Shown here piece by piece: positions 50,001 to 60,401 of a DNA stretch of 64,000 bases. The stretch comes from Capitulum mitella. Lineage: Eukaryota; Arthropoda; Thecostraca; Pollicipedomorpha; Pollicipedidae. The stretch covers positions 34,836,368 to 34,900,367 of the forward strand of contig CP099841.1 of assembly GCA_030062745.1 (NCBI GenBank). The letters are read 5' to 3'. Below the pieces are notes generated by a model. That model did no database searches, had not been told where the DNA came from, and worked only from the letters and a program-made list of their open reading frames with translations. The position numbers and the translations under genes were made by a program. Each line of letters opens with the position of its first letter. Positions within the stretch are counted from its first letter, which is position 1.

Positions 50001-51233
50001 AAGACGAATGACAGAAAGGCAAATAGCGCCACCTATACCCCCGATAGCTGTCGTCAGGGACCAGCTATCCCAGATGGCGTGAATGTCTGGCCCTTTCTAA
50101 ATAGCACATTTTAAACAAGGACTGAAAAACTTGCCGGTTATCCCGGAACAAAAAATCGGCCTGCATTGGATATGTAACTGAACATTGCCCCCGACCGAGT
50201 AGGGTTTAAGGGAGCCGGCTCTGGGTAACTGTCGGAATTTTGAAAGAGAAACGTGCTGCATGGGAAGGGCGGGGTGTTGGCTATGCCTCAACAGTTAGAA
50301 TGTCAAAAAAACGGTATTTTTATATGTTTGGCTCGTGGTGTCCTTGGTCCGCATGAATGCATTAAGAATACTTAGGACATCAAATGCTGTCAATTTGGTG
50401 TTAAGTTCAGTTCATGTTGACGTTTGACTCTACCCTCAACCCAAAACTGGTCTGTCTCAAATTTTCAGGTCGGCTTGCTACCCAAAATCGGACCGTTAGA
50501 GCCGCCTGTGATGCTGATCACTTGCGTGATCACGGCCATTTACGATAATGGTGTGATCACGGTTATATTACCCACCTGCGAATTCGCGAGGTCACGAGGT
50601 GAAATGGCAGCGACTAGCTCGAGGGGCGGAAACATTGTTTTGAAACTATTCAGAGAAAGACCGTGCTCTCCACCTCTTCCGTGCTGATAGCTCATCTTGA
50701 TAAGATTTAATCGGCCCGAGGTTTCGAATCGATTTTCGGCTTGGTTCACTCAGCTGGGGTTCGACCGGGTGGTCCTTCTGCCCGGCGCGGCCCACGCATG
50801 ACAAACGCGAACCAAACTCGGCAGCATCGTCCGACCCTGCATACTCGAAACGATCGGGCTGAACCCGGCCTGGAATGGACTTCGTGTCGGCGTTTCGTGT
50901 CACGCCTCCGCTGACTTGGTTTTCACAGTTTGCACTGCTCACACTCCACGAATGACTCCGTGAGGACTGGACCCAACACAGAATAAACGAACGTGTCTGG
51001 TCTGTGGTCCTTGTATGAAGAACGGTATAATAAGGACCCAAATTCAGATTCAGCTATCGCGTTGGGTGACGTTTGCAGTTGGCATGACAGGGCCTGTCCA
51101 GCTGGTCCGATAACAAGCACGCAATAGGACGGATGAACAATGCTCCGATTCTCTACCATGCTTGTGGGAATGTGCCGATGCAAATGATATCGAGAAAACG
51201 GAGGTGCACTTAAAAAAGGCGCACATCATTATC
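47010..51233. other. Unique DNA with one possible transposon terminus
   Basis: Minus-strand TACAGTGGACCCCCGCTATT, ending at about 47742, with TTCGCGGG-type sequence inside it, resembles pogo/Tigger-like terminal repeats. The other end was not found. The rest is balanced DNA with no recognised gene. TGATCACTTGCGTGATCACGG and TGTGATCACGG near 50515-50563 form a small cluster of TGATCA palindromes. Confidence 0.4.
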
Positions 51234-51516
51234 CAGGCACGTAGCCAGGATTCTCCTCGGAGGGTGCAAATGTCGAATTTTGTCATATACCACTGGCATA
51301 TAACGAAATTTATAGGAAAAAAGCAGCAATTTTACGTAACTGACCTCATATTTCACCCACAGGAATATATAAAATACTTGTTTTTGCAATATATATATAT
51401 ATATAATCCCTATTTCATATTCGTGGGAAATCGCTATATATCCAGTGTAGACCGCTTGGCTCGGGGAGAGGCATGGCCCCAATGGCCCCCCTCCCTATGT
51501 CGTAGGCTACGTCCCT
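51234..51516 (-). mobile_element. hAT-like MITE family A, copy 3 (inverted)
   Basis: From CAGGCACGTAGCCAGGATTC to TAGGCTACGTCCCTG, 283 bp, inverted relative to the other two copies. Octamers TCATTATC and CCATTATG share the inner CATTAT. It contains a TA dinucleotide expansion at about 51391. The 189-codon frame crossing it is a chance frame. Confidence 0.88.
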
Positions 51517-52637
51517 GCCATTATGGTACCGAAATTTCAGCTAAAATAAGAACTCATACAACTCGGAAAAACGCTTACAACGGAAAAGCCACCCCTGAGT
51601 GGCTTGAGTCCACGCCTGGGACACCTCCATCACCTTTTAATTTCTCGCTCACCAACGACCCAAACGTAGCTATCATCCCTTTAGTAACCGTAACACCGTT
51701 GTATGACTACATCATTCGGCTCGTTCTATGAAGTGGGACTTCGGGTCGAAGTGGGACTTGGCTTCTCGTGCGCCCGAAGTGGGACTTCTGGCGCACGAGG
51801 ATCGGCGTCATAGACCTCGACGTCAATGACGTAACGCGCAGCAGGCACGTCTCCGGAACAGTGTGGGCTTTAAACGTAAACCAGAACAATTATCTGAGCC
51901 CTATGTCTATTATGTTTACAGCTTCGCCAGGGGGCGTTGCGGGCGGTGTTCATTAGTCGTCACCGATGAGCACCAGCGCTCGCACGGCACCGCGCAACCC
52001 GCGGCTGCCAGACGACAACCCCAGCGCGCCAGCACAAGCTCACATGGTATCGTAGCCATGATTTCGCCAAAGAGGGCGCCGCAGGACAAATCTAGCCCGT
52101 TCAAGATTGAGAACTCCTCGGATCAAGGGCATACGAGCTTACGGCAAAAGTGGGGGCAAAGGCTTTTTTCCAAAACTAATGTTAAGCTTATAAAAACGTG
52201 TCGCTGAAGCATGGCCCCCCCCCCCTCCCGTTCCCATGCGTTTGCCTAGCATTCCGTCCGCTTTATTTTCTGGTACCGAACATTTTATTTGCTTCTGTTT
52301 TTGGTGTGCAAAGAAACGTTCATTTTTCAACCAAAAGGGAGTGCCATGACCTCCTCGGCTCTTTTTGGCTAGAGGGTTCCTGCCTGGGGTCGCCCTATTC
52401 ATAATTGTCTGATACTGTTTATGGGTATGGTACGTCATTGTCAATTTATGTAAAAACAAACCCAAGGCCGAAAACGACCGGTTTTACATTTCATCAACCA
52501 AAGTGCATAATGCTTGCTGTGACGTGAGCTATAGCTGGCCACGGACTGCAACCCTTGTACATGCATATGGAAGGCAGAGCGGGTTTGTCACAAGCGTGTT
52601 GTGAATTGCTCCCGTGGAAGGGTGACAGTTGACATAC
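51517..52637. other. Unique DNA with small repeats
   Basis: GAAGTGGGACTTCGGG-like phrases repeat three times at 51730-51789 and form local inverted repeats with GAAGTCCCAC. A C10 run and a MITE-like interior (TCTGTTTTTGGTGTGCAAAG) occur near 52209-52320. No gene seen. Confidence 0.4.
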
Positions 52638-53883
52638 TTAACCCGCGCGCGACCGTCGGTCCGTCTCGAACATCGGCGACGGGGAAGGGGGGGGCAGTTG
52701 ACTACCCCCCTCTATCTCACGAACGGCTGGTCGCACGATTAAAATAAGCATACCGTTGGAAAGCCTGTGACGAGTAGAGCTCGAAACTGGTCTCATTTTT
52801 AGTTTTAGATAATATGTAAGCCAATTTACGCCCTATATATGTTTTCTCATAGCCGACTGCATGAGACTGAGAAATGGCCTGAATCTCAAGGGCTGTGACT
52901 AATAACGCATAGGTAAAGGCACCAGCGCACAAGTAAAGGTCTGCGGATGCTGATACACGTCTAATTTCCCCAGATTTGTTCAATATATACGCCGAAACGT
53001 TGAAATAAAGACACGTATAATAGGTAACTCTCCCGCTAGCTGTCACTGTGCGCCGCTGCCGTATGCGGTACCAAATTGACGGGAACTAATTTTGGCGTTT
53101 CTTTATTTTCGCCAAAAAAGACAACTTATGTAAATTGTATTGATCTTTGTGGTTCTTGTGATGGTTTCTCATGCTTAATTTTGGAAAAAATTGATTAGTT
53201 ACCAATCTATAAAGTTGGTGGAGCTTTATTCGCGAGAGCCTGTTTATTTGCAAAATATGCTACTTTTTCAAATTTTTTTAGGTTCCTGGTATTGATTACG
53301 TCTGTGCAAGCTATTTCTGCCATTTTCTACCCATTCTGAGTAATTCGTCGCCGATTTTGACGGTGGTACATTTTGACCCACTACAGTTATTCGTGACCTG
53401 ACCTTAGATCAATGGCTGGAAGTCATTGATAATTTGCCCAATGACGGTAACTAGATGTCTGCTTGACTCCACACTAAAAATGCTATGGAATATTCCGTCA
53501 ATTTCCGAAAAAAACGGCGATATGTCTTAAAAATGGGCTTGACCTTAGGTCAATGACCCAGAAAATTCCGAAAAATCTGAGACAGCAGATTGGTTATACC
53601 TATCACGATCACTAATCCCTGAAAGTATCATTGAGATATCTTGTTTTGCGAAAAAGTTAGAGGGCGTTAAAAAAAGTTAAAACTTTTTTTGACATAGGTC
53701 TGTTTGACCTGACCTAGGTCAGACGCCTAACCTGACCTGAGGTCAAAATTTTGACACGACATGTAGAATTGATGGAGCAAAAGGCACACAAGGTTTCGTG
53801 ACTCTGTGTTTGTTGGTTCTCTCGCAATCCCATAAAAACCTCAGGGGTGCAGTCAACTGCCCCCCCAGTCGGGGACGGGTTCA
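52638..53883 (-). mobile_element. piggyBac-like MITE family 2, copy B (longer form)
   Basis: Begins TTAACCCGCGCGCGAC and ends CCCCAGTCGGGGACGGGTTCA; the right TTAA has become TTCA. At 1246 bp it is inverted relative to 24015-24950 and contains about 310 bp absent from that copy. Nine exact AGGTCA/TGACCT hexamers. AGGTCAATGACCC at 53547-53559 fits the ecdysone response element consensus RGKTCANTGAMCY. No transposase ORF. Confidence 0.88.
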
Positions 53884-54454
53884 TTGATTTGGTATGACAG
53901 ACAACTTCACTTCGGCCGCGGGAGCGCGACTTTGAACGGATTTTTCTCAGTCCTTTCGCATTAACTTCTCATTACCAGGTCCATGCACAACAATGGTCAT
54001 CAGGGCTTATGAACCTTTAGTGTTGCTATGATCATGTTGCATCAGAGCTTGTAACACCGGCGTCAATGTAACAACAATAACGTTCAATGGGAAAACAAGT
54101 TTCTCGTATTTTTGGATTACATGTCATGTGATGTGACGCAAGACGTTGCTACGAATCATACCTTTGCTAACTGTTACCATCATTTTATCACCATATCATG
54201 TACAATGTTTAAAAAATAAAAGCGAAAAAACGCCGTAAGTTTAAGACATATCTTACGGCATGTTTCGCAAGGGCATTAATTTCATCATGATTTTGAACAT
54301 GGCCTGACGCAGAAACTGGGGAGGCGGCAGAGGGCCATAGTTTTCCCTACTTTTCGGGACATGCAACGTTAGCCCTATGAGAAAACATTTTGAGTTCCCT
54401 CCGCTTTTCTGGATGCTTCCACGTCTCTGATTTTCGCGAAAAATGTAGCCTTTT
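53884..54454. other. Unique AT-rich DNA
   Basis: No gene recognised. The inverted pair TTACGGCATG / CGCCGTAAG-type strings near 54231-54265 is short. Confidence 0.4.
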
Positions 54455-54643
54455 TTTACGCCACGGGGCGTAGAAAGGGTTGGGTGCCAAAGGGGAGGTA
54501 TTCCTCCCCGACTGGCGCAGTCAAAGAAACCCCCCAGGCCCGCATTTTTGTGAAAACCATTGGACATCGTCTTCTCAGCAGGCGGTTTTCGTACGATTTC
54601 AGTCCACACTAAGCTCCCCCGCCCAAAAATCCTGGCTACGTCC
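54455..54643. mobile_element. MITE-like element related to 26519-26670
   Basis: Left part ACGCCACGGGGCGTAGAAAGG; right part AAAATCCTGGCTACGTCC, with the shared interior described at 26519. A second A-rich MITE-like piece follows to about 54810. The exact ends are uncertain. Confidence 0.55.
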
Positions 54644-55189
54644 TTTCCCTTCCTTATTGGGATTAAAAAAATTGCAGTTTTTTCCGCCCAAAAAATGAAA
54701 ACAAAAACATTTCGAGACTCAAAACAAAGTGTCCGGAATCGAGGATCTTTCAGGTTCAGGGGATGAGGTTCTTCCTGTTCCCCTCCTTGATGAAATCTTG
54801 GCCACGCTCCTGCTTTATGCCAAAGAAAATGAGTTTTGGGAGGGTATCGGGAGTTAGTCCTGCAGCCCTAAAGGTCAGGGGCCAGCTGGAACCGTTGATC
54901 CCACGTCCCAGCGTCTTACTGTGATATTGTAAATGCATGCATTTTCTTCGCAGTAAAAAAATACTTGAAGGATGAAGGTTTTCCTTTGCCGTTGTTCCCG
55001 CCAAAAGTAACAATGAACTGGCTGCATTCGTGCTGTGAAGCACGCGAGTATAGGAAGATGAATATCTTCTGAAATTCCCTAAGCTGTGTAACAGAAGCTA
55101 TATATGTGTCATTTAAAAATGATTTTGTGGCGTTAATGTATCATGATTGGAGATATTGCGTTGGACTGTTCAAAAACATCGAAATGATC

Positions 55190-55790
55190 TTTAAGGATGC
55201 TGGAGTGGTATCCGCCCCTGGTTGAACCTCGCTGTGGGCCGTTTGATTTCGCGCCATTTATTGTTTACCCCTCAGGAAGCGGCGGTGCAGCGTCGGGCAG
55301 GTGGAAGCCCGGCGGCGTGTGGGTAGAGGAGGTGGGGACGGACGCTGCGTCTTTTCCTCATTTTAAAGCTCAAAAAGAATTAACTGTGTGTCCCATTTTG
55401 TCGTGACGTTTTTGTTTTGCTTTAACTTAAGTGACTTGGTGCTCGGAAGGTAGGACGCAACACTTCCCATTCGGTGGCACGGCGCGTGGATTCGGCGCGG
55501 CAGTTTTTGCTTTCGTCTCACAGTGGCATTGGCTCGGCTGGCAGGGGTATTTTCTTTTACATTTAGTCCCAAACTGGCGTGTTTTTTCGCTGCTGTAAGT
55601 ACTTTCGGCGGGTGAATTCGCATTCTAAGTGTTCTTTTGTAGTTGCGTGAGAGGCGATTTCGGCGCGCTGTTTTGTGTTTGGGTTAGTTTTCGGATTGCC
55701 TGCGACAGTGTGTTCTGCAGAACTGCCCACGCTGTAACCATGAGTGGCGATCCCGGAGGGGTCGGGGTGCGGACCCCAATATTCAGGGAT
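55190..55790 (+). promoter_or_regulatory. Candidate CpG-rich promoter / first-exon region of the E2F gene
   Basis: A CpG-containing stretch of moderate GC ends abruptly at about 55776, where the CpG-depleted gene body begins. It holds a perfect E2F consensus TTTCGCGC at 55247-55254 (in ATTTCGCGCCAT), two near-consensus strings TTTCGGCG (55603-55610 and 55658-55665) and a Sp1-like CCGCCCC at 55212. A possible 5'-UTR donor GCT|GTAAGT lies at 55595. Activator E2F genes are commonly autoregulated through such sites. No TATA box or mapped start, so the transcription start is inferred only. Confidence 0.45.
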
Positions 55791-57628
55791 TTCAGCATTA
55801 TGCCCTGGGCAGTGATTGGAAGGGAATAGTTTGAAATCCTATGTTGATCTTTCCCCCCCCTGCAATAGATTCTAAAAATCTCCAGCCATTGCTTTATTGT
55901 TACCATGAGATGTTTTTTGGCCCTGTGGATGTCATTGCAACTGACTCATGATTGGTCTATGCAGAAAGGACATACATGTGGTGTCCTCTTGTTATGTGGG
56001 TAGAAACATGAATGTCCTTGAACAGTCCTCCCCCCCCCCACCAGCTTTTCTAAAGATGAAGAGTAGCTCTGGAAAAAATCGTTGTGCCCCCCCCTACTTT
56101 TCATGCTTATGATATAAGATTAGACATGTCTATTAGATCCTGTCTTTTGTAATGATGCTTTTTATGCTCCTACATCCCTGCATTTTGCAATAATGTGTGG
56201 CAGTTTCTATAGTATGAAGCATTTCACCCTGAATTGAAGCTTACTAGGCTGTATTTTTTTAGGTAAATGTCAGGACCAAAAAAGGATATGTTGCTGGAAT
56301 ATAGGAAAAATGTTGGATTTTGTTGCTTTGCTGCTATTGTGTTATGAATCAACTACATCACAAAGGGTGCCTGTGTAGGTTGATTTTCAATAGGTGTGCT
56401 GTTTCCTTAAGAACCATTTTGTTTAAAGAATGATCATCATGGCAGTACATTGGGGATTGATGTTGGATGTTTTGGTCTCAGATATTAATGGACAGATGTC
56501 AATAACTTAAGGCACCTCAGTTAGTGCAATCAGCAATAATTTGTGTTTATGCCTCAAAAGCAGCTATAATACCAAGTTTTAGGACTGAACTAGCAAACCA
56601 AAGGCCTTGGCAGTCTTGTTTTCAGAATTGCATAGCATGAAACCAAATGAGGGGATAAGGTGTAATTTTGTATGCAGTTTTGGATGTTCTTTGATTTTAA
56701 GAATTATTTCCATTTATTCCTTTGTAGGAAAAGTTTGGGTAATGTTTCCACAAAGAATATCCCTTTATTCCTCACCCACCATTTGTGCCAGTGAGCATTT
56801 TATGAATTAGATTTGAAAGAAAGCAGTCCTTATTTCATAACTGGCAAATTGCACTTGCTTATTTGTCATGTAAGCAGCAGACTTCTTGTTTGAGTGAAGT
56901 ACAACAGTGTTTGCAATTGCATCATTTATTATGGACAATGTTTAATTGCCTGCTCATAAGAAAACATTCATGGTGCTAAGCTGTATTGTCTTGGTACATG
57001 CATTAATATCCTGGAATGAAGGATGAAGTTTGGAATTCAAATTAAACCAAGTAGATCTTTTGCCTGCATTCAGAGTATTATTTTCTTAATATTTATTAAA
57101 GGCGCATTTTCTCATCATAAAATTGCAACCATGCAGAGGCTGGGAACAGTTGTTATTCCATTTCAAAAATCAAGTTTCATGTAACATAGATCATATCTTC
57201 ATTTTTTTGCCATGATTTGCCATCAGAAGTGCATTGGATCAGGCAGTGTGGATGGTGTGACCCATGTTTAAAATGCCTCCAGTTTTTTGGAAAGGGCCAT
57301 TAAAAAAAAATGAAAGTGAGAAGTTAAGGGACATGATAATGGCTTGCAGCTGGAGTGGGTATCTGATAACTTTGGACTTCAGCCAAGGTGTGTCAGCTAG
57401 TCATGGGCTGTGGTATGAAGTCTCTGTGTTCTTCTGTGATATTTTTGACTTGTCACCATTATACTCACATGGATATTTTCACATTTTGCCAGTGGTCACA
57501 TTGTGGCCTTTTGGTGTTGACCACATTGCAGTCACATGGAACTGTATTGCAGTTCTTTGTGACATGATCATTCCATCAGTGGACACTTGTAGATTACCAG
57601 TCTTGTTCCTTTGTGTTCCAGAGCCTTG
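55776..57628 (+). other. E2F 5'-UTR intron (CpG-depleted), plus the last UTR bases
   Basis: AT-rich sequence with only two CpGs visible by eye. The 3' splice site TTTGTGTTCCAG ends at 57621, leaving seven untranslated bases before the ATG. No stop codon lies between the acceptor and the ATG, so an unseen upstream coding exon cannot be excluded. Confidence 0.55.
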
Positions 57629-57805
57629 ATGGCAGGACCATCAGGACTGGCAGTTGATGCACCACAAAATGATTCCAAGGATTTGGATTTGGACCTCATT
57701 GACATTGAGTTTGTTGATGAGCCATCTGGGTTTGCTGATCATCAGTATACCATGACTCATTCAACTCCAATTCAGTCAGTCCAAACATTCACCACAAATC
57801 CAAAG
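57629..57805 (+). CDS. E2f1: E2F transcription factor, coding exon 1 (N-terminus)
   Basis: Fifty-nine codons from ATGGCAGGACC to CCAAAG|GTTTGT, phase 0. The segment is acidic (DLDLDLIDIEFVDE) and Gln/Thr-rich, an N-terminal region that is variable among E2Fs and not diagnostic by itself. It is assigned by position, splice phase and the shared composition of the region. The exon contains no CpG, in sharp contrast to exons 3-5. The start has a weak context (T at -3, G at +4) but is the only ATG in frame downstream of a good acceptor. The protein would act in the nucleus at S-phase gene promoters. Confidence 0.78.
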
Positions 57806-58050
57806 GTTTGTTCTTAGTTATCTTGGTTTCATTGTCAGAGCTGTTGACTGACTGTATTGTTGCATACTGATTGAATGCTATGTGATGGTCTGTTTATTGG
57901 AGAATTTGCAGTACTCAGCATTGTTAACTGAGTCATTTTTGCATGCAGTTCAGAGTAGTTTGTTGGTGTATGGTGCTTCATTCCTCTGATGAATATCAGT
58001 GAACATATGCTAGCTACATATTGCCTGACAATGATTCATGTGGTTTTCAG

Positions 58051-58189
58051 AATTTCAAGCGAAGGTTAAACTGGGATCTTCCTGGTAGTGATCATGTTTT
58101 TAAAACTCCAAACAAAACTCCAAAACGGAAGAGGACGCAAACATTTCCGGGAGAGCATCCGTTACAGTCACCTAGTCCACCAAAACGGG
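58051..58189 (+). CDS. E2f1: E2F transcription factor, coding exon 2 (cyclin-binding motif and NLS)
   Basis: Bounded by TGGTTTTCAG before and CGG|GTAAGA after: 46 codons plus one base, phase 0 in and phase 1 out. It starts NFKRRLNWDL, matching the KRRL-type cyclin A/Cdk2 docking motif found before the DNA-binding domain of E2F1, E2F2 and E2F3 but absent from E2F4/5. A basic cluster TPKRKR with TP/SP sites follows (PNKTPKRKR, QSPSPPKR), consistent with a nuclear localisation signal and Cdk phosphorylation sites. This motif places the gene in the activator class. Six of the roughly ten CpGs in the surrounding 3.7 kb are in this exon. Confidence 0.88.
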
Positions 58190-59700
58190 GTAAGACTTAT
58201 GGATTGGATGGAATGCTATAGATATTAGTGTATTATTGCAATAGGAGTTAACTATTTTAACATGGGATCAGGCTTGCATTTGATTCTGAATAAACTTACA
58301 TCATTTCTAAATTGATAAAGGAATTTCATGCCTGTCATGATTGGTATCAGAATTGGTTTTGAAAACCAGTGAGGTAGAGTCAGGAATGGGCTGCTCACTT
58401 ATATTCATTCAGCTGTCTTTGAATGATAATTGAATAAATTTTGTCCTTTTTTAAACTGTTGTAAGTCAGTATAAGGTCAGTTGTTTCATTTTGAGGTGAA
58501 CCCCATGCTAGCATGTCTTGTGTATGCATTTTTAATGTGATCACGTTCTTGGATTATTTAAGCAAAAGGGTATGTCAACCCTGGCAGCTCTGAACAAGAT
58601 GTGTATGCCATGCTATCATTGAAAAATAATAACCTTTGTCATGTGGGATTTCAGTTAATGGAAAGTCATCTTGTGAAATGATCTGCACAGTTTCAGATCT
58701 ATGCATTGCTAACTGCAATTATATCTGATGCAATTGGAAGTCCCAGTATACTGTTAATTTCTTGAATGCCAAAAAATATAGTGCTTTGGACTTGCTTGTT
58801 TTGATCTGTTTTGCCTGTTTTGATTTTTTGGTTTTTGATTTGGGTTTGCCTGTTTATTTTTGTATTTTTTAGATACTGATGTAACAAGTGTACCAGTATC
58901 TGTTGGAATGCATTTTTGTGGATTATGTCATTACTGGGAAAATGGATTGAGCATCAGTGTTTTTGTAGCATTTTGTATTTGTAGGCATGCTCATTTGATA
59001 GGATGTGCATGGCCATGGCATCTGCTGGCTCAATTCATGCAGTTTATACCAGAGGTGGCCAGAGATTTCAGATTGTTTTGTAAAATATGGTCCTAGACTC
59101 TGCGGTATTTAAACATTGCTTGTTTGAACACAAAATAGGCACACACTGGCATTGAAACACAGAACAGCTTTTGTAACAGTGAAAGATGATGGGGTGTAAA
59201 TGAATGGTGGAGGTGGTATGGAGCTCAGGTGGACAGATGGCAGACAGAAGAGTCTGTTACCATCAGGGACATCAGTGATGAAGTGAAAGAAATAGAAACA
59301 TTGAATGCTTTACAGATACTGATTATACCATGCCTGACAGTCATAACTTGCAGCAGTGTTTCTTGGCAACATCACTGGATGTTGGGGTAAAGCTGCTGGT
59401 GGGATAATTGCTATTTGTCCCAATTGTTTCATTGATGTTTTAATAAGCTGCACATGCATTATTGCATTATCAGCCTTTCTTCAACAGTTGCGCGCTTTCT
59501 CGTTAGTTGCTTGCACGTTTTCATGTTAGTTGGGTAATGTAAGTGGAATTTTCATTTTTGATTTCATACATCATCGATATTTGCACATGTTTTACACCTG
59601 CATGCAGGTAAAGAAAATGTATTGATGCATACCAGTCTAATTGTGTAATGTGTTCTGGTTTGCGTCCAGTCCAGTAGAAATTGAGTGGCCGTGGTTTCAG
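58190..59700 (+). other. E2F intron 2, CpG-depleted then CpG-normal
   Basis: A 1511-bp intron bounded by GTAAGA and GTGGTTTCAG. CpG is nearly absent until about 59487, where GCGCGC appears and normal CpG frequency resumes. No repeat element or ORF of note; a T-rich tract lies at 58790-58870. Confidence 0.8.
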
Positions 59701-59849
59701 TTGCTGCCCCGTGCTTTTCGCCGTCGTCGGAGAAGTCCCGGTACGACACCTCGCTGGGCTTGCTGACCAAGAAGTTCGTCCAGATCCTGCGCGGCGCCGA
59801 CGACGGCGTGGTGGACCTGAACCGTGCCACCATTCTCCTCCAAGTCCAG
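59701..59849 (+). CDS. E2f1: E2F transcription factor, coding exon 3 (winged helix, first half)
   Basis: Two carried bases plus 49 codons, from TTTCAG|TTGCTGCC to GTCCAG|GTAGAC; phase 1 in matches exon 2 and phase 0 out matches exon 4. Contains EKSRYDTSLGLLTKKF and DGVVDLNRATILLQVQ, the first helices of the E2F/DP winged-helix DNA-binding domain, which with DP recognises TTTSSCGC. GC3 is very high, unlike exons 1-2. The following intron is 197 bp. Predicted residues about 107-155 of the spliced protein. Confidence 0.95.
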
Positions 59850-60046
59850 GTAGACATTCTTTGCGCGGACTGTAACATCCTGGACGATGCTTATGCTGAC
59901 CATGGTTTTTTCTCGTGCTTTACTGAGGTGGCACTGGCATTTTTGGGTGGCGTTCAGTGCAGTTCCATTCGAGAGATCAGGTGACCCAGCCAACTCGTCG
60001 GGTCGTCTGCGCCTCGTGACGGAGCACCGCTTTCTGCGTCCTGCAG

Positions 60047-60401
60047 AAGCGACGCCTGTACGACATCACCAACGTGCTGGAGGGCATCGGTCTGGTGGAA
60101 AAGGAGTCCAAGAACAAGATCCGGCTGACGGCCGACTCGGCGGACCTGGAGGAGCTGCGCGGCCCGGCCGGCGGCGCCGCGACCCCCTCCGGCGAGCTGC
60201 AGCGGCTCGAGCGGCACGAGCACCGGCTGGACCGGCTGATCGACGAGGCCGGCCGGCAGCTGCATCTGCTCAACGAGGAGCGGCGCGCTGCATACATCCG
60301 CTACCAGGACCTGCGCGGCATCGCCCAGTTCAAGGACGACACGGTGGTGGCCATCAAGGCGCCGCCCGAGACCAAGCTGCGCGTGCCGGATCCCGGCGGA
60401 G
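60047..60401 (+). CDS. E2f1: E2F transcription factor, coding exon 4 (recognition helix, dimerisation, marked box)
   Basis: From CCTGCAG|AAGCGACGC to GGCGGAG|GTGAGG: 118 codons plus one base. It begins KRRLYDITNVLEGIGLVEKE, the E2F recognition-helix signature with the base-contacting Arg pair, then ESKNKIR. A Gly/Pro/Ala linker precedes a Leu/Arg-rich coiled coil (LQRLERHEHRLDRLIDEAG, then LHLLNEE) that dimerises with DP, and the marked box DLRGIAQF through VVAIKAPPETKLRV. The PPET string is a hallmark of E2F1-6. Phase 1 on exit conflicts with exon 5. Several further GTs downstream do not give a better donor. Predicted residues about 156-273. Confidence 0.96.

Noticed and set aside
51162-51731. 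189-codon plus-strand ORF
   Set aside because: Crosses a MITE and a TA microsatellite; no conserved motif, so a chance frame.
55629-55829. Short ORF with ATGAGTGGCGATCCCGGAGG as an alternative first E2F coding exon
   Set aside because: No donor in a phase compatible with the acceptor at 57621 was found; it is more likely untranslated promoter-proximal sequence.
59954-60297. Minus-strand ORFs opposite E2F exon 4
   Set aside because: Antisense shadows of a GC3-rich coding exon.
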